Shown piece by piece: positions 29,492 through 40,327 of a DNA stretch of 64,000 nucleotides. The stretch is from Marinilabiliales bacterium (lineage in GTDB: Bacteria > Bacteroidota > Bacteroidia > Bacteroidales > ML635J-15): contig PKTB01000005.1 in NCBI GenBank assembly GCA_002869385.1, positions 62,001 through 126,000 on the forward strand, in the 5' to 3' direction. The position numbers and the translations under genes were made by a program. The notes below the pieces were generated by a model. It had not been told where the DNA came from. It was given only the letters and a program-made list of their open reading frames with translations, and did no database searches. Positions within the stretch are counted from its first letter, which is position 1, and each line of letters begins with the position of its first letter.

Positions 29492-30391
29492 TTAAAGGTA
29501 TCTTGAATTTTTCGGCATCTCATTAAAAGGAGTATCTGCAATCACCTTCGATAACATGTTCAATATTTTGTCTTTATCTTTTGATAAAGTGCCTTCGGGA
29601 CTGACTTTATTAGAAACGTGATTACTCCGAAAAATTACATTCTCCACATCCAGTAAACTGATAAAAAGGTATAATTCTTCAAAAAGTTCCTTAGTTGTTT
29701 GTGGAATATATTCACCTCTGAACTTGCTCCTAAAAATATCATAGCCCAATGGAAAACTTAAAGTAAGGGTTGATAAATATTTGGGATTCAATTCGCTTAT
29801 TATTCGTGCAGAATTTCTTGCATGCTGTTCACTATATTTTCTTCCACCCAGGCCAGTGATAATCATTATAGAAGTATCTATTCCGGCATTATGGGCTTTT
29901 TGAATTCCTTCGACAGTTGATTTATATGTTTCGCCCTTTTTAATTAGACTTAAGAGTTCATCATCACCGGTTTCAATACCAACATATAAAAGTTTTAAAT
30001 CGGCATCACGCAGCTCTTTTAATTCACTATCAGATTTTGATATAATATTTTTGGGTAAAGCATAAGATGCTACTCTTTGCAGTCTGTAATTTCTCTTTTC
30101 TGCATTTCTATTTATACTGTCCAGAACATCTTTAAGCGGCTTAAAATCAAGCGACATTGCATCGCCGTCAGCAAGAAAAAATCGCTTTATGCGCGGATAA
30201 TAAGAAAAAAGACCTTCGATGTCTTTTTCAATTTCCATCAAAGGCCTTATTTTATATTTTTTAGTGGTGTACATTTCGCAAAATGCACATTTGTTCCATG
30301 AACAACCTAAACTTACCTGTAAAATTGCAGAATATGCTTCAGCCGGTGGACGAAATAACGGTTCGTCATAATCTACAGGTAAAAATAGCAT
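29492..30391 (-). CDS. Radical SAM protein, function unknown
   Basis: A 299-residue radical SAM enzyme. The [4Fe-4S] ligands are Cys30, Cys35 and Cys38 in GCSWNKCAFCEMY (CX4CX2C spacing). They are followed by YVGIETGDDELL, a typical SAM-binding strand, and MIITGLGGRKY. It belongs to the group starting 'EPLFRPPAEAYSxILQV', found widely in Bacteroidota and Firmicutes and often annotated as coproporphyrinogen-oxidase-like or B12-independent. The reaction is unknown. It ends 60 bp before tRNA-Leu and begins 4 bp after the stop of the OmpA lipoprotein gene, suggesting co-transcription. Confidence 0.82.
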   Translation of the reverse strand: MLFLPVDYDEPLFRPPAEAYSAILQVSLGCSWNKCAFCEMYTTKKYKIRPLMEIEKDIEGLFSYYPRIKRFFLADGDAMSLDFKPLKDVLDSINRNAEKRNYRLQRVASYALPKNIISKSDSELKELRDADLKLLYVGIETGDDELLSLIKKGETYKSTVEGIQKAHNAGIDTSIMIITGLGGRKYSEQHARNSARIISELNPKYLSTLTLSFPLGYDIFRSKFRGEYIPQTTKELFEELYLFISLLDVENVIFRSNHVSNKVSPEGTLSKDKDKILNMLSKVIADTPFNEMPKNSRYL

Positions 30392-30394
30392 CTG

Positions 30395-31426
30395 CTATTC
30401 ATTCATTAATTCGTATAATGCATCCAATTTTGGAGTAAGAATAATCTCTGTTCTTCTGTTCTTAGCTCTTGCTTCAGGAGTTTTAGCAGGGTCAACAGGC
30501 AAATATGATGAACGTCCTGCAGCTGTTAACCTCTTAGGATCAATACTTGAATTATCAAGCAATATTTTTACAATAGAGGTAGCTCTTTTAACACTTAGGT
30601 CCCAGTTATCCGTAATATTACCATTACCACCATAAGCAAGCTCATCAGTATGTCCTTCAATCATAATATTGATATCAGGGTTATCTTCTAAAACGCCTGC
30701 AAGATTTTTTAATGCCTGAACACCTTTTGGGTCAACATCCCACTTACCAGATTTGAAAAGTAATTGTTCTTCAAGAGAAACATAAACTTTACCATCTTTC
30801 ATTGTTACAGTTAGTCCGTTTCCTTCAAAATTAACCAAAGCATCAGCAACTGTTTGGCGAAGAGCATTCATAACAGAATCTTTCGCACTAAGAATAGCTT
30901 CAAGTTCTCTGGTTTTAGCTATTTGGTCTTCCAGTTCTTTTTCCTTTAAATCTATCTGAATCTTCATAGCATCAAGATTTGCCCTTTCCTGGTTTAATCT
31001 TGCTTCAAGAGCTCTAAGTTCGTCCTCTTTTCGCTGCAATTCTTCTCTTGTCTCCTGTAACAATGCCATTGCTTTTTGTGCATCAGCATCAGCCCCCTGG
31101 CGCAATTTCTCCTGATTTTCCAATAATTGATCGTAAAGTTCATTTATCTTATCATACTGAACTGTTAATGTTCTGTAGGCATTTCCTTTAATAGCAGTAT
31201 CTGTTACTAAAGCATTCTTATCGATCATCATTTTATCAAGCTGTGCCTGAAGTTCATTATTTTCAGTAGTAAGAGTTTCATTATTTCGTTTAAGATCATC
31301 TCTTTCTGTCTCGCATGACTCTTTTGCCTCTTTCACTTCTTCAAATTGTCTTGCTGGAACACAGGCAAATATCAATCCTGCGCTTGCAAAAACTAAAACT
31401 AACTTTATCAAGTTTTTGTTTCTCAT
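30395..31426 (-). CDS. OmpA-family lipoprotein with coiled coil
   Basis: A 343-residue protein from ATG at 31424-31426 (MRNKNLIKLVLVFASAGLIF, then AC). The lipobox gives lipidated Cys22. A long coiled coil (about residues 30-190, rich in Glu/Leu heptads) is followed by an OmpA peptidoglycan-binding domain (about 205-335). That domain has IEGHTDELAYGG and TAAGRSSYLPVDP, then NRRTEIIL. It probably tethers the outer membrane to peptidoglycan. An upstream in-frame ATG at 31453 would put charged residues before the signal and is less likely. Confidence 0.88.
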   Translation of the reverse strand: MRNKNLIKLVLVFASAGLIFACVPARQFEEVKEAKESCETERDDLKRNNETLTTENNELQAQLDKMMIDKNALVTDTAIKGNAYRTLTVQYDKINELYDQLLENQEKLRQGADADAQKAMALLQETREELQRKEDELRALEARLNQERANLDAMKIQIDLKEKELEDQIAKTRELEAILSAKDSVMNALRQTVADALVNFEGNGLTVTMKDGKVYVSLEEQLLFKSGKWDVDPKGVQALKNLAGVLEDNPDINIMIEGHTDELAYGGNGNITDNWDLSVKRATSIVKILLDNSSIDPKRLTAAGRSSYLPVDPAKTPEARAKNRRTEIILTPKLDALYELMNE

Positions 31427-31568
31427 GGCTTTATAAATTTTAATTAACATCATACAAAAATAACCATTTATTCAAATTTATATTATAGTATCACAATTTT
31501 TATTTACAAAATGCTGTTAATTTTTTGTAAGGTTTAAACATAAAATATTGTATTTTTGTTGCCTAAGT

Positions 31569-33491
31569 ATGTTTGATGCAAAAAAATATAAATTACTAAG
31601 CAATGTTAATTCACCTGAAGACCTTAAGAAAATACACCTTAAGGAGCTTCCGGCATTTGCCGAAGAGTTGCGTTGTTTTATTATTGAATCTGCATCAAAA
31701 AACCCGGGGCATTTCGGTGCCAGCCTTGGAGTTGTAGAATTAACCGTTGCCTTACATTATGCATATTCTACTCCTGAAGACAAAATTGTTTGGGATGTCG
31801 GGCATCAGGCATACGGGCATAAAATAATTACAGGTCGTCGAGATGTTTTCCACACAAACAGAAGTTATAAAGGCATAAGTGGTTTTCCTAATATTAACGA
31901 AAGTCCACATGACAGTTTCGGTGTTGGACATTCATCAACAAGCATTTATGCAGCGCTTGGAATGGCAGTTGCGGCAAAATTGCGTGGTATAAATCATCAA
32001 ACAGTAGCTGTTATTGGTGATGGAGCCCTAACAGGAGGTATGGCTTTTGAAGGTTTGAACAATGTTGCTGCAACTAATAGTAATGTGTTAATTATTCTTA
32101 ATGATAACAAAATTGCTATTGATGAAAGTACAGGTGCATTAAAAGAATATCTTACTGATATCGCAACATCTAAAACATATAATCGTGTTAAAGATGATGT
32201 TTGGAATTTTCTTGGAAGAATAAATCGATTAGGTGCTAATGTACAAGGTTTTACTCAAAAGATTGACAATGCTATTAAGTCAATTATCATGAGAAACAGT
32301 AACCTTTTCGAATCACTTAATATTAGATATTTTGGCCCTGTTGATGGACATGATGTTGTTTTGTTATCAAAACTTTTGAAAGATATCAAAGATATTCCGG
32401 GACCTAAACTATTACATGTTATTACAAAAAAGGGTAAAGGTTTTAAAGAAGCAGAACAGAATCAAACGAAATGGCATGCTGCTCCAGGTAAATTTGATAT
32501 CGCAACAGGAAAACTTCTTGAAACAACAAAGGATGAAAACAAACCACAAAAATATCAGGATATATTTGGTGATGCGATTGTTGAACTTGCTAAAAAGAAT
32601 CCAAAAATTGTCGCAATTACCCCTGCAATGTTATCTGGCAGTTAACTATTAAAAATGCAAAAGGAATTCCCAGATAGATGTTTTGATGTTGGTATTGCAG
32701 AACAACATGCGGTAACTTTTGCAGCAGGTCTGGCAATTAACGGGCTTAAACCATTTTGCAATATTTACTCAACCTTTTCGCAAAGAGCATACGACCAGAT
32801 TGTTCATGATGTTGCATTACAAAACTTACCTGTAGTGATGTGTCTGGATAGAGCAGGGCTTGTAGGTAATGATGGAGCAACTCACCACGGGGCTTATGAT
32901 ATTTCATTTTTACGATGTATTCCAAATCTTACTATCGCAGCACCAAGAAATGAATTTCAATTACGTGATTTATTATATACTGCACAATTAGATAAAAGCA
33001 ATTTCCCTATAGTAATAAGATACCCAAGAGGTCTTTCAACAGAAAAACCTTCCGATATCGAATTCCATGAAATTAAAATCGGAAAGGGTGAAAGATTGAA
33101 AAAAGGTGAAGATATTGCAATAGTAAGTATCGGGACTCCGGGAAATACAGCTCTAAATCTTGCAAATGATCTTGAAAAAGAAGATATTAACATATCAGTA
33201 TACGATATGATATTTGTCAAACCTCTTGATGATCAACTTATTGAAGAAATACTCTCACAGCACAAACATATTATTACAATTGAGGACAATGCAATAACAG
33301 GTGGTTTTGGAAGCTCTATCTCAGAAATAGCAAGTAACTCAGAGCACAACACTAAGGTCACAAGATTAGGCATTCCGGATAACTTTATTGAACATGGCTC
33401 ACAGGCTCAACTAATCAAAGATTGTGGATATGACTACACTTATCTACTAGAGACTGTTAAAAAAATATGCAAATTGTTCATAAAGTGTTAA
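31569..33491 (+). CDS. dxs: 1-deoxy-D-xylulose-5-phosphate synthase, interrupted by in-frame TAA
   Basis: First enzyme of the MEP isoprenoid pathway; a thiamine-diphosphate transketolase. It spans 640 codons from ATG at 31569 (MFDAKKYKLL). GDGALTGGMAFEGLNN is the ThDP/Mg-binding segment. The second half carries FDVGIAEQHAVTFAAG with the catalytic Glu and GNDGATHHGAYD. Codon 359 (32643-32645) is TAA in AMLSGS-stop-LLKMQKEFPDR. Relatives commonly have Ser there, so TCA to TAA (C to A) explains it. The break lies exactly between the halves, but the frame is unchanged. A TATTTTTG box at 31551-31558 precedes the start. Confidence 0.9.
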
Positions 33492-33539
33492 TAAAATGTT
33501 ATATATTTACATCTAATTTAATAAATCAAAACCTGTAAC

Positions 33540-36236
33540 ATGAGAAAGATTTATATTCTGTTAATAAGTCTGATTGTTGCGCAAGTGATTGTTGCTCAGG
33601 ATATTAATCCTGATAGAACTTTCGTAAATTACTTCTATGATGCAGAAGCATACATGTATGAAGGTAATTATGATGTTGCGCTTGATCTTCTACTGAAATT
33701 AGAAGAAATGGATCCTGAAAATCCAAATTTATGGTATAAAATAGGTTTCTGTTACTTAAATACGAGACTTTATAAAACAAAGGCTCAATCATATCTCGAA
33801 AAAGCTGTTAATTATGCTACTCCTGAATATCAGGCAGACAATCATAGGGAAAGAAAGACCCCTATGGAGTCTTACCTATACCTTGCTATAGCATACAGAA
33901 TGAACTATAATTTTGAGCAAAGTCTTCAATCATTAAATGATTTGAGGGTTAAGCTTGACCCTTCTGATGAAAATGACAAATACCTCATGGATCTAATTGA
34001 TTGGGAGGAAGAGGTAACTAATAATGCAATATATTATTACGAAAACCCTATTGATGCACAGTTAAGAAACATGGGTTCTACTATAAACTCTGAATATACT
34101 GATCACTCTCCAATTATTGACCTTAATGAAAGTATGCTGATTTTTACCTCTAAAAGACCCAGAGAAGGTGAAGAGTTAACAAATCAGGATGAAGATATTT
34201 TTATTTCCAAAAGTAGCAACTATGTTTGGGGAAGCCCAACAAGACTTATTGAACCGGTTAATACAGATATCCACAATGAAGCAGGAATTGGTTTGTCTAT
34301 TGATGGTAAACAAATGTTCTTTTTCCGTTCAGGGATGAATAATAAAGGAAACGTTTTTGTAACAGAATCTGAAGACGGTTATAATTGGTCAAACCCTAAA
34401 TACTTGCGTGAAGATGTGAACTCAAAATATCGTGAAACACACGCAACCATAACTCCTGATGGAAATTCAATCTTTTTCACCAGTGACAGAAAAGGTGGTT
34501 TTGGTGGTTCAGATATTTATGTAATGAGAAGATTACCGGATGATAAATGGAGTAAGCCTCAACTTTTGCCAGAACAGGTAAACTCTCCTTATGATGAAGA
34601 ATCTCCATTTGTTCACCCTGATGGTGTAACCTTACTTTTTAGTTCGAAAGGACACTCAACTATGGGTGGATATGATGTTTTCTCATGTACGATGGATAAA
34701 AATGGGACATTTTCAGAACCAGAGAATCTCGGTTATCCTATAAACACTCCTGATGATGATGTATCATACGTTATGAATATGGATGGTAGAAGAGGTTACA
34801 TTGCTACTGTTAAAGATGACGGTTATGGTGACCTTGACCTATATGAAGTATTACAATCAGGTGTTTATGATAATAACCTAATTGTGTATGATGGTATTGT
34901 TTCTTATATTAACAACAATATTCCTGATGGACTGATTATATCTGTAAGAGATGTTAAAACTGAAGAATATGTTGGCATATACAGACCAAATAAATCAGAT
35001 GGAAAGTATTTGCTAGTCTTGCTTCCTGATATTACTTATGAAATATCTTATGAAGCAGAAGGCCATTTAATTCATTCTATTGAACACACTCCATCTAAAA
35101 ATGATGTTGATATTTTTACTGCAGAATTCCTTCCAATCGAACTTGACCCAGTTTTATTACAAGCATACTTAATGCATGATATTGTTTATTTTGATGAAGA
35201 TGCTACCGAGTTGGATGACGAAGCGGTTGTTATCTTAAATAAAGTAAAAACGAAAGCAGACGAATGGAATCAGGATGCAGGTCATATGATTGTAAATATA
35301 AATCTACCTGTTATAGGTGCTGACCCTATTGTTGATGCCGCTCGTGCAGAATCAATTATTGATTATCTTGTTAGTGTAGGAATTAAAGAAGATGACATTT
35401 ATCTTAACGGAGCATATCCGGAAGGTTATCAGGATGTGTACGGTCTGGATATGAGAGAAAGATCAGAGTTTATTGTTGACAGTAACCTTCCTGTTGTAGA
35501 CACACAAACCGTTGCGACCGGTAAAGTTACAGTTGAAAACATACTGTTTGATTTCGATAAATATTATATCAGGAATGAATATTATGATAATCTGAATACT
35601 TTAGCAGACTATATGAACAATAACCCTGATGCTCAAATTGAGATTGGTGGTCATACAGACTGGTTTGGTACAAATGAATACAACTACTTGTTATCATACC
35701 GTCGTTCTAAAGCTGTTAAAGATTATCTTGTAGAAAAAGGTAATAATCCCGAAAATATCATAACCACTAAGTATGGTGAAGATAAACCAATTGCAAATAA
35801 CGCAAATGCAGATGGTACAGACAACCCTGTTGGTCGTCAATATAACCGTAGAGCCGAATTTACTGTAATATCACAAGGTTCTGTAAGCCTACTTGAGATT
35901 ATCCCATTTGATATTGATTTAGTTGCAAATAACTTTAATAATAATAATAACAACAATAATATCAATCATCAAAACAATGGTGATCCTTATGATGTGAACA
36001 GTAACTCAGGTGATGGCGATAAAAAATATACTATTCAGATATTTGCATTGAAAAACGAAAAACCAATAGATTACTTTGCTGACCTTGTTGGAGTAAAAAT
36101 GCATGTTTCTGATGGTTGGTACAGATACTATGTAGGTGAATTTGCCACTTATCATGATGCAAAAGTTGCTATGGACAACCTTAGAGCAATGGGTTATAAT
36201 CCGTTTATTAGAAAACTAAGTTTCTTTGAGAAATAG
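33540..36236 (+). CDS. TPR-PD40-OmpA-SPOR envelope protein (PorE-like)
   Basis: An 898-residue exported protein. It has a signal peptide (about residues 1-20), a TPR segment (about 25-110) and a PD40/WD40-like beta-propeller (about 185-440; repeats such as FTSDRKGGFGGSDIYVMR). A carboxypeptidase-regulatory-like region (about 455-540) follows, then a partial OmpA-like segment (DIVYFDEDATELDD). A full OmpA peptidoglycan-binding domain comes next (about 670-785; VENILFDFDKYYIRNEYYD, IEIGGHTDWFGTN, GRQYNRRAEF). Last are an Asn-rich linker (about 800-815) and a C-terminal SPOR domain. The TPR-PD40-CRD-OmpA order matches T9SS component PorE. The SPOR end suggests binding to denuded glycan. Convergent with dnaG. 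Confidence 0.82.
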   Translation: MRKIYILLISLIVAQVIVAQDINPDRTFVNYFYDAEAYMYEGNYDVALDLLLKLEEMDPENPNLWYKIGFCYLNTRLYKTKAQSYLEKAVNYATPEYQADNHRERKTPMESYLYLAIAYRMNYNFEQSLQSLNDLRVKLDPSDENDKYLMDLIDWEEEVTNNAIYYYENPIDAQLRNMGSTINSEYTDHSPIIDLNESMLIFTSKRPREGEELTNQDEDIFISKSSNYVWGSPTRLIEPVNTDIHNEAGIGLSIDGKQMFFFRSGMNNKGNVFVTESEDGYNWSNPKYLREDVNSKYRETHATITPDGNSIFFTSDRKGGFGGSDIYVMRRLPDDKWSKPQLLPEQVNSPYDEESPFVHPDGVTLLFSSKGHSTMGGYDVFSCTMDKNGTFSEPENLGYPINTPDDDVSYVMNMDGRRGYIATVKDDGYGDLDLYEVLQSGVYDNNLIVYDGIVSYINNNIPDGLIISVRDVKTEEYVGIYRPNKSDGKYLLVLLPDITYEISYEAEGHLIHSIEHTPSKNDVDIFTAEFLPIELDPVLLQAYLMHDIVYFDEDATELDDEAVVILNKVKTKADEWNQDAGHMIVNINLPVIGADPIVDAARAESIIDYLVSVGIKEDDIYLNGAYPEGYQDVYGLDMRERSEFIVDSNLPVVDTQTVATGKVTVENILFDFDKYYIRNEYYDNLNTLADYMNNNPDAQIEIGGHTDWFGTNEYNYLLSYRRSKAVKDYLVEKGNNPENIITTKYGEDKPIANNANADGTDNPVGRQYNRRAEFTVISQGSVSLLEIIPFDIDLVANNFNNNNNNNNINHQNNGDPYDVNSNSGDGDKKYTIQIFALKNEKPIDYFADLVGVKMHVSDGWYRYYVGEFATYHDAKVAMDNLRAMGYNPFIRKLSFFEK

Positions 36237-36253
36237 AAAACTTACAATATCAA

Positions 36254-36288
36254 AAAAAGCACGAAATTAAATTCGTGCTTTTTTTATT
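36254..36288. terminator. Bidirectional terminator between the PorE-like gene and dnaG
   Basis: Long stem AAAAAAAGCACGAA / TTCGTGCTTTTTTT with loop ATTAAA. It has A and T runs on the two flanks, so it can end transcription from both sides. Confidence 0.88.
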
Positions 36289-36301
36289 ATTTAATATCTT
36301 A

Positions 36302-38248
36302 TTAGATTATTACACGCCCCTGAAATTCAGATAGACGCTTGATTATTTCATTTGTAGTGCTAATTTGAGAAAGGATTTCATTTATATCACTCTCAGAATT
36401 ACCTTTAGATGCTCTTTTTAACTTATTCTGAAGCTCTTTTTTGGCTTCTTTAACAATATTTAGCTTATACTTAATAAATAGATCCTCGAGAATCTCATTA
36501 AGTTTCTTATCCTCATCAACTGCAGCTGCTCCACGTTTCTTCCACATTGGGCTTAGTTGATACTTTGTTGAACATAAATTTGCTGATAGCTGACTAATCT
36601 CCGGATCAGGATGCTGAGTAAAGAACCCAGTTTTTATTTCTTCGTTATTATGAATAATCTCTTCGGCAAGAATGAAAATCTTTTGATTGATAATATTTTT
36701 CATCTCCAATTCATCATTTCGAAGTTGGTCTATAATATAATCTGCAACCCTTACTTCAAAATGCTCATTTGTTTCTCGATTTAGAAATGACACCTTATTA
36801 TTACCATACAATAAAAACAACCTTATAATTTCCTGTTCCTGTGCCTCAAAATACACTTTATCAATGAATGAGGGAACTGCCGTAATATTCTTACCTCCGG
36901 GAGGTGTTAGCGTAGCTTGTTGTTTCTTTTTATTAATGTCATCGATTTTCTTACGTGTCAGCTTTGCTACTTCGGCATATAAAACTGTTTCCGTAATATT
37001 CATTATATTACTACACTCCTGAATATAAACCGACTGCTTTATCTTATCATCAATAACAGAAATTGACCTAACAATATCAGTAATTAGTGCAGATCGTTTT
37101 ATTGGGTCATTTTTAGCTTCTTCATTTAATAAATGAGCTTTGAAACTAATAAAGTCCTGCTGATTTTTTTCTATATATTCAATAGTTTCTGAACTTGAGT
37201 GCTTACGTGAAAATGAATCCGGGTCTTCACCCTCGGGGAATAACAAAACACGAACATTTAGGCCTTGTTCCAAAAGCATATCAATACCCCTGATAGATGC
37301 TTTTATTCCAGCAGGGTCGCCATCATACAAAATGGTTACATCAGAAGTAAATCTATGTAATAGCCTTATCTGATCCTCGGTTAAAGAAGTTCCTGAAGAA
37401 GCTACAACATTTTTAATGTCTGACATGTGCAGAGATAAAACATCTGTATACCCCTCAACTAAATAACATAAACCTTTTTTTATTATCTCTTGTTTTGCAT
37501 GATACAAACCGTATAGAACTCTACTTTTATTATAAATAGGAGACTCTGGAGAGTTAAGGTATTTAGCTATTTTTTTATCTGTCTTTAAGGTACGACCTCC
37601 AAACCCAATAACTTGCCCCGACAAACCAAATATCGGAAACATTACTCTGCCTGCAAATCTGTCGAATTGATAATTGTCTTTTACAATTTACAAACCTGTT
37701 TTCTCAAGAAATTCTAATTTATATCCTTTGTTTAGTGCAGACTGTGTTAAAGCATCTCGTTTTTCTGGGCTATATCCTAGTTTAAAGTCTTTAATTACTT
37801 TCTCATTAAATCCTCTTTCACGAAAATAGCTCAACCCTATTTCTACTCCTTCATCAGTCTGAAATAACTGCTCTGTGAAGAAATTAGATGCATATTCAGA
37901 GACAATTAGTAAACTGTCTTTTTCAGTACTAAGCTTTTTCTCCTCCTCACTAAGTTCTCTCTCTTCAATCTCAATTCCATATTTCTTTGCTAGATATTTT
38001 AACGCTTCAGGGTAAGAAAGGTGCTCATGCTCCATAATAAAATTGACAGCATTCCCTCCTTTACCACAACCAAAACACTTAAATATACCTTTTGCTGGGC
38101 TGACAGTGAATGAAGGTGTCTTTTCGTTATGGAATGGGCATAATCCAAGATAGTTTGCTCCTCGTCTTTTAAGATGTACAAAATCGGATACTACGTCAAT
38201 AATATCAATACTATCGAATATCTTTGATATGGTTAAAGGATCTATCAA
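36302..38248 (-). CDS. dnaG: DNA primase, interrupted by in-frame TAA
   Basis: Makes RNA primers for replication. It spans 648 codons. An N-terminal CHC2 zinc finger (CPFHNEKTPSF, then CFGCGKGG) precedes the catalytic core, with the Toprim domain YLVEGYTDVLSL, the acidic ILYDGDPAG and PEGEDPDSFS. A C-terminal helicase-binding helical domain follows. Codon 187 (37688-37690) is TAA in LEKTGL-stop-IVKDNYQFDRFAG. TCA to TAA (or GAA to TAA) by a G:C to T:A change fits. The frame resumes directly with the conserved RVMFPIFGLSG. Essential in bacteria, so real truncation is implausible. Confidence 0.9.
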
Positions 38249-38310
38249 TTTACAATATTTCTATTTCAAAATTTACTATCTTTGATTACACAAAGATACA
38301 TATATTTTAC

Positions 38311-38952
38311 ATGGAATCCTTAATTAATAAGACCGAAAACTTCGTAAAAAAATTTCTGGTAAATGCAGAAAGCGTACATAATTGGTGGCATGCAAAAAGA
38401 GTAAGAGACAATGCACTTTATATAGCTAAAAGAGAAAGCCAAACATGTGATATTGAAATCGTGGAATTAGCCTCTCTGCTCCATGACATAGCAGATAGTA
38501 AATTCCACAATGGAGACGAATACAAAGGAGTAAAAATTGCTAAAGACTTCTTAAGTAAAAACAATCTTCAAAAAAATAAAATTGATCACATTCTCGAAAT
38601 AATATCAAAAATATCTTTTCATAATTCGCTTGACTCTGATTTTCAATTAAACCAAGAAGGTAAAATAGTTCAGGATGCAGACAGACTTGACGCTATTGGT
38701 GCGATTGGCATTGCAAGAACTTTTAACTATGGGGGTTTTAAATCGAGAGAAATATATGACCCTGAAATTAAACCCATAATTAATATATCTAAAGATCAAT
38801 ACACAAAAAGCACAGCACCCACAATAAATCATTTTTACGAAAAACTATTACTAATAAAAGATTTAATGAATACAAAAACAGGTATGAAACTTGCAGAAGA
38901 AAGACATAGTTTTATGCTAAAATTTCTGAAACAATTTTATGCAGAATGGTAA
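38311..38952 (+). CDS. HD-domain phosphohydrolase
   Basis: A 213-residue metal-dependent phosphohydrolase of the HD superfamily (YedJ/YpgQ-like). The metal-binding residues are visible in HNWWHAKRV (first His), SLLHDIADSKFH (HD pair) and QDADRLDAIGAIGIART (distal Asp). The start is ATG at 38311 (MESLINKTENFVKKF), since the longer frame starts with TTG inside the divergent dnaG region. The substrate is probably a nucleotide, but is not predictable. It is followed 26 bp later by a secreted protein gene. Confidence 0.85.
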   Translation: MESLINKTENFVKKFLVNAESVHNWWHAKRVRDNALYIAKRESQTCDIEIVELASLLHDIADSKFHNGDEYKGVKIAKDFLSKNNLQKNKIDHILEIISKISFHNSLDSDFQLNQEGKIVQDADRLDAIGAIGIARTFNYGGFKSREIYDPEIKPIINISKDQYTKSTAPTINHFYEKLLLIKDLMNTKTGMKLAEERHSFMLKFLKQFYAEW

Positions 38953-38978
38953 ATAAACAATACTTGAAAATATAAATC

Positions 38979-39749
38979 ATGAAAAGAAGTATAACCATAT
39001 TTAGTCTTATTGTCTTTTATACATTTTTATTTATCCCGGGTATGACACAAAATAAAATAGTTCATGAAGAATCAGGTGTGATAATACACTTTCAAACAGA
39101 TAGGAATATGTTCCCTGAGAACTGGGTTGGAGGGAGTATAAACGGACAAGCTGAATCACTTAAAGAATCAGAATACGAACGTAGTAAAAAAATTATTTTA
39201 AAAGCGCTTGATAAATATCCTCCGGAAGTACTGGAAGATAATCTTAAAGAGATTTATTTATTAAACTCTTTGGAATTCTATGATCAGGGATATGGAGGAA
39301 CAAACTCAAATTATAATGTATATTTAGTTAATTCGGGGGAATCTGACGGATATTCTGATGAATATGTTGAACAACTGTTCCATGCTGAATTTTCAAGTAT
39401 CTTATTAAGAAATTATTCTAATCCACTTTTCGAATCTCGTTGGGAAAAAGTTAATGATGAAGGTTTTGAATATGGCGATGGTGGGGTTTTGGAAATAAAG
39501 AACGGTACAGCTGGGACTGATTATAGCGCTGATTATTTTAAGCATGGTTTTCTTTATCAATATGCAATGTCAGGTATGGAAAATGACTTTAACAGCATTT
39601 CTAAAAATCTATTCTGCCCAAATACTAAATTCTGGAAAGAAGCATATAAATACAAGAAATTAAGATTAAAGATTGATGCTACAATTAAGTTTTATAATAA
39701 TATTGATGAGACTTTTACAAAAGAATATTTTAAAAGTTTGAAAGAATAA
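38979..39749 (+). CDS. Secreted zinc-metallopeptidase-like protein with degenerate active site
   Basis: A 256-residue protein with a signal peptide (about residues 1-24, ending GMTQ). The arrangement resembles Bacteroidota 'substrate import-associated' gluzincin-like proteins: a central helix where active members have HExxH, followed by a glycine-rich segment and a GFxxxYA segment. Here the helix reads FHAEFSSILL, so the second His and the Glu spacing are lost. The later GFLYQYAMSGMENDFNSI matches the region that normally supplies the third ligand. I infer a non-catalytic relative; the family link is tentative. Its end overlaps the convergent lipoprotein gene by 20 bp. Confidence 0.55.
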   Translation: MKRSITIFSLIVFYTFLFIPGMTQNKIVHEESGVIIHFQTDRNMFPENWVGGSINGQAESLKESEYERSKKIILKALDKYPPEVLEDNLKEIYLLNSLEFYDQGYGGTNSNYNVYLVNSGESDGYSDEYVEQLFHAEFSSILLRNYSNPLFESRWEKVNDEGFEYGDGGVLEIKNGTAGTDYSADYFKHGFLYQYAMSGMENDFNSISKNLFCPNTKFWKEAYKYKKLRLKIDATIKFYNNIDETFTKEYFKSLKE

Positions 39750-40215
39750 GATCTCCGGTACTTTCGACATTACTTACATTTCCTTCACGATCGACTATGT
39801 AAAACTTGTATACAATAGTATCTCCGTCAAAAGGTGCGGTTTCATCAAGGTCGTTAACGTAAATTTCTCCTTTTAAAGTTTTACTTGATCCTTCAGGTTC
39901 AAATAATGGTACATAATAATTAAGTGGCACTTGCAAGTCGACCGCTGTCAACAAGCCATCTATATATCTGTACTTTTCAAGAAAAATTGTATTTTGCTGT
40001 GGGGATGTTGTATCAAAGCCAATATCTCCGTCACCGTCAACAAATGAAAAATGCAATGTTCCTCTCAATACAGGATTATCCAATCCGTCTACAGTATCAA
40101 CATAAGTAAAGCTAATAAGCTCTATTTCAGGTTCGGGCGGGTATTGCTACAGTCTAAAGCAAGACGCTGTCGCAAAAACTATAAAGATTAATATTATTAT
40201 CCTGAAATATCTCAT
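39730..40215 (-). CDS. Lipoprotein, function unknown, interrupted by in-frame TAG
   Basis: 161 codons from ATG at 40213-40215. The signal (MRYFRIIILIFIVFATAS) ends in a lipobox with lipidated Cys19. The mature part looks like one beta-sandwich: TLHFSFVDGDGDIGFDT, YVNDLDETAPFDGDTIVYKF and IVDREGNVSNVEST are typical of small Bacteroidota surface lipoproteins. Codon 23 (40147-40149) is TAG, just four residues after the Cys (CFRL-stop-QYPPEPEI). TCG or GAG to TAG fits the G:C to T:A pattern. Without the frame join only a signal-less 117-residue fragment would be called. Confidence 0.7.
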
Positions 40216-40287
40216 ATAGCAAACTTACTAATTTTAGTTAAATAAAAACGAGCAATTAAGAAACTTATTTCAAAATAATATAAAAAA

Positions 40288-40318
40288 AGAGGCTGCATAA
40301 ATACAGCCTCTATTTTTG
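40288..40318 (-). terminator. Terminator of the rpoBC-DUF3467 operon
   Basis: Perfect 8-bp stem AGAGGCTG / CAGCCTCT (40288-40311) with an 8-base loop. On the minus strand it is followed by a T run. It lies just after the DUF3467 stop. Confidence 0.85.
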
Positions 40319-40327
40319 TTTTAATTA

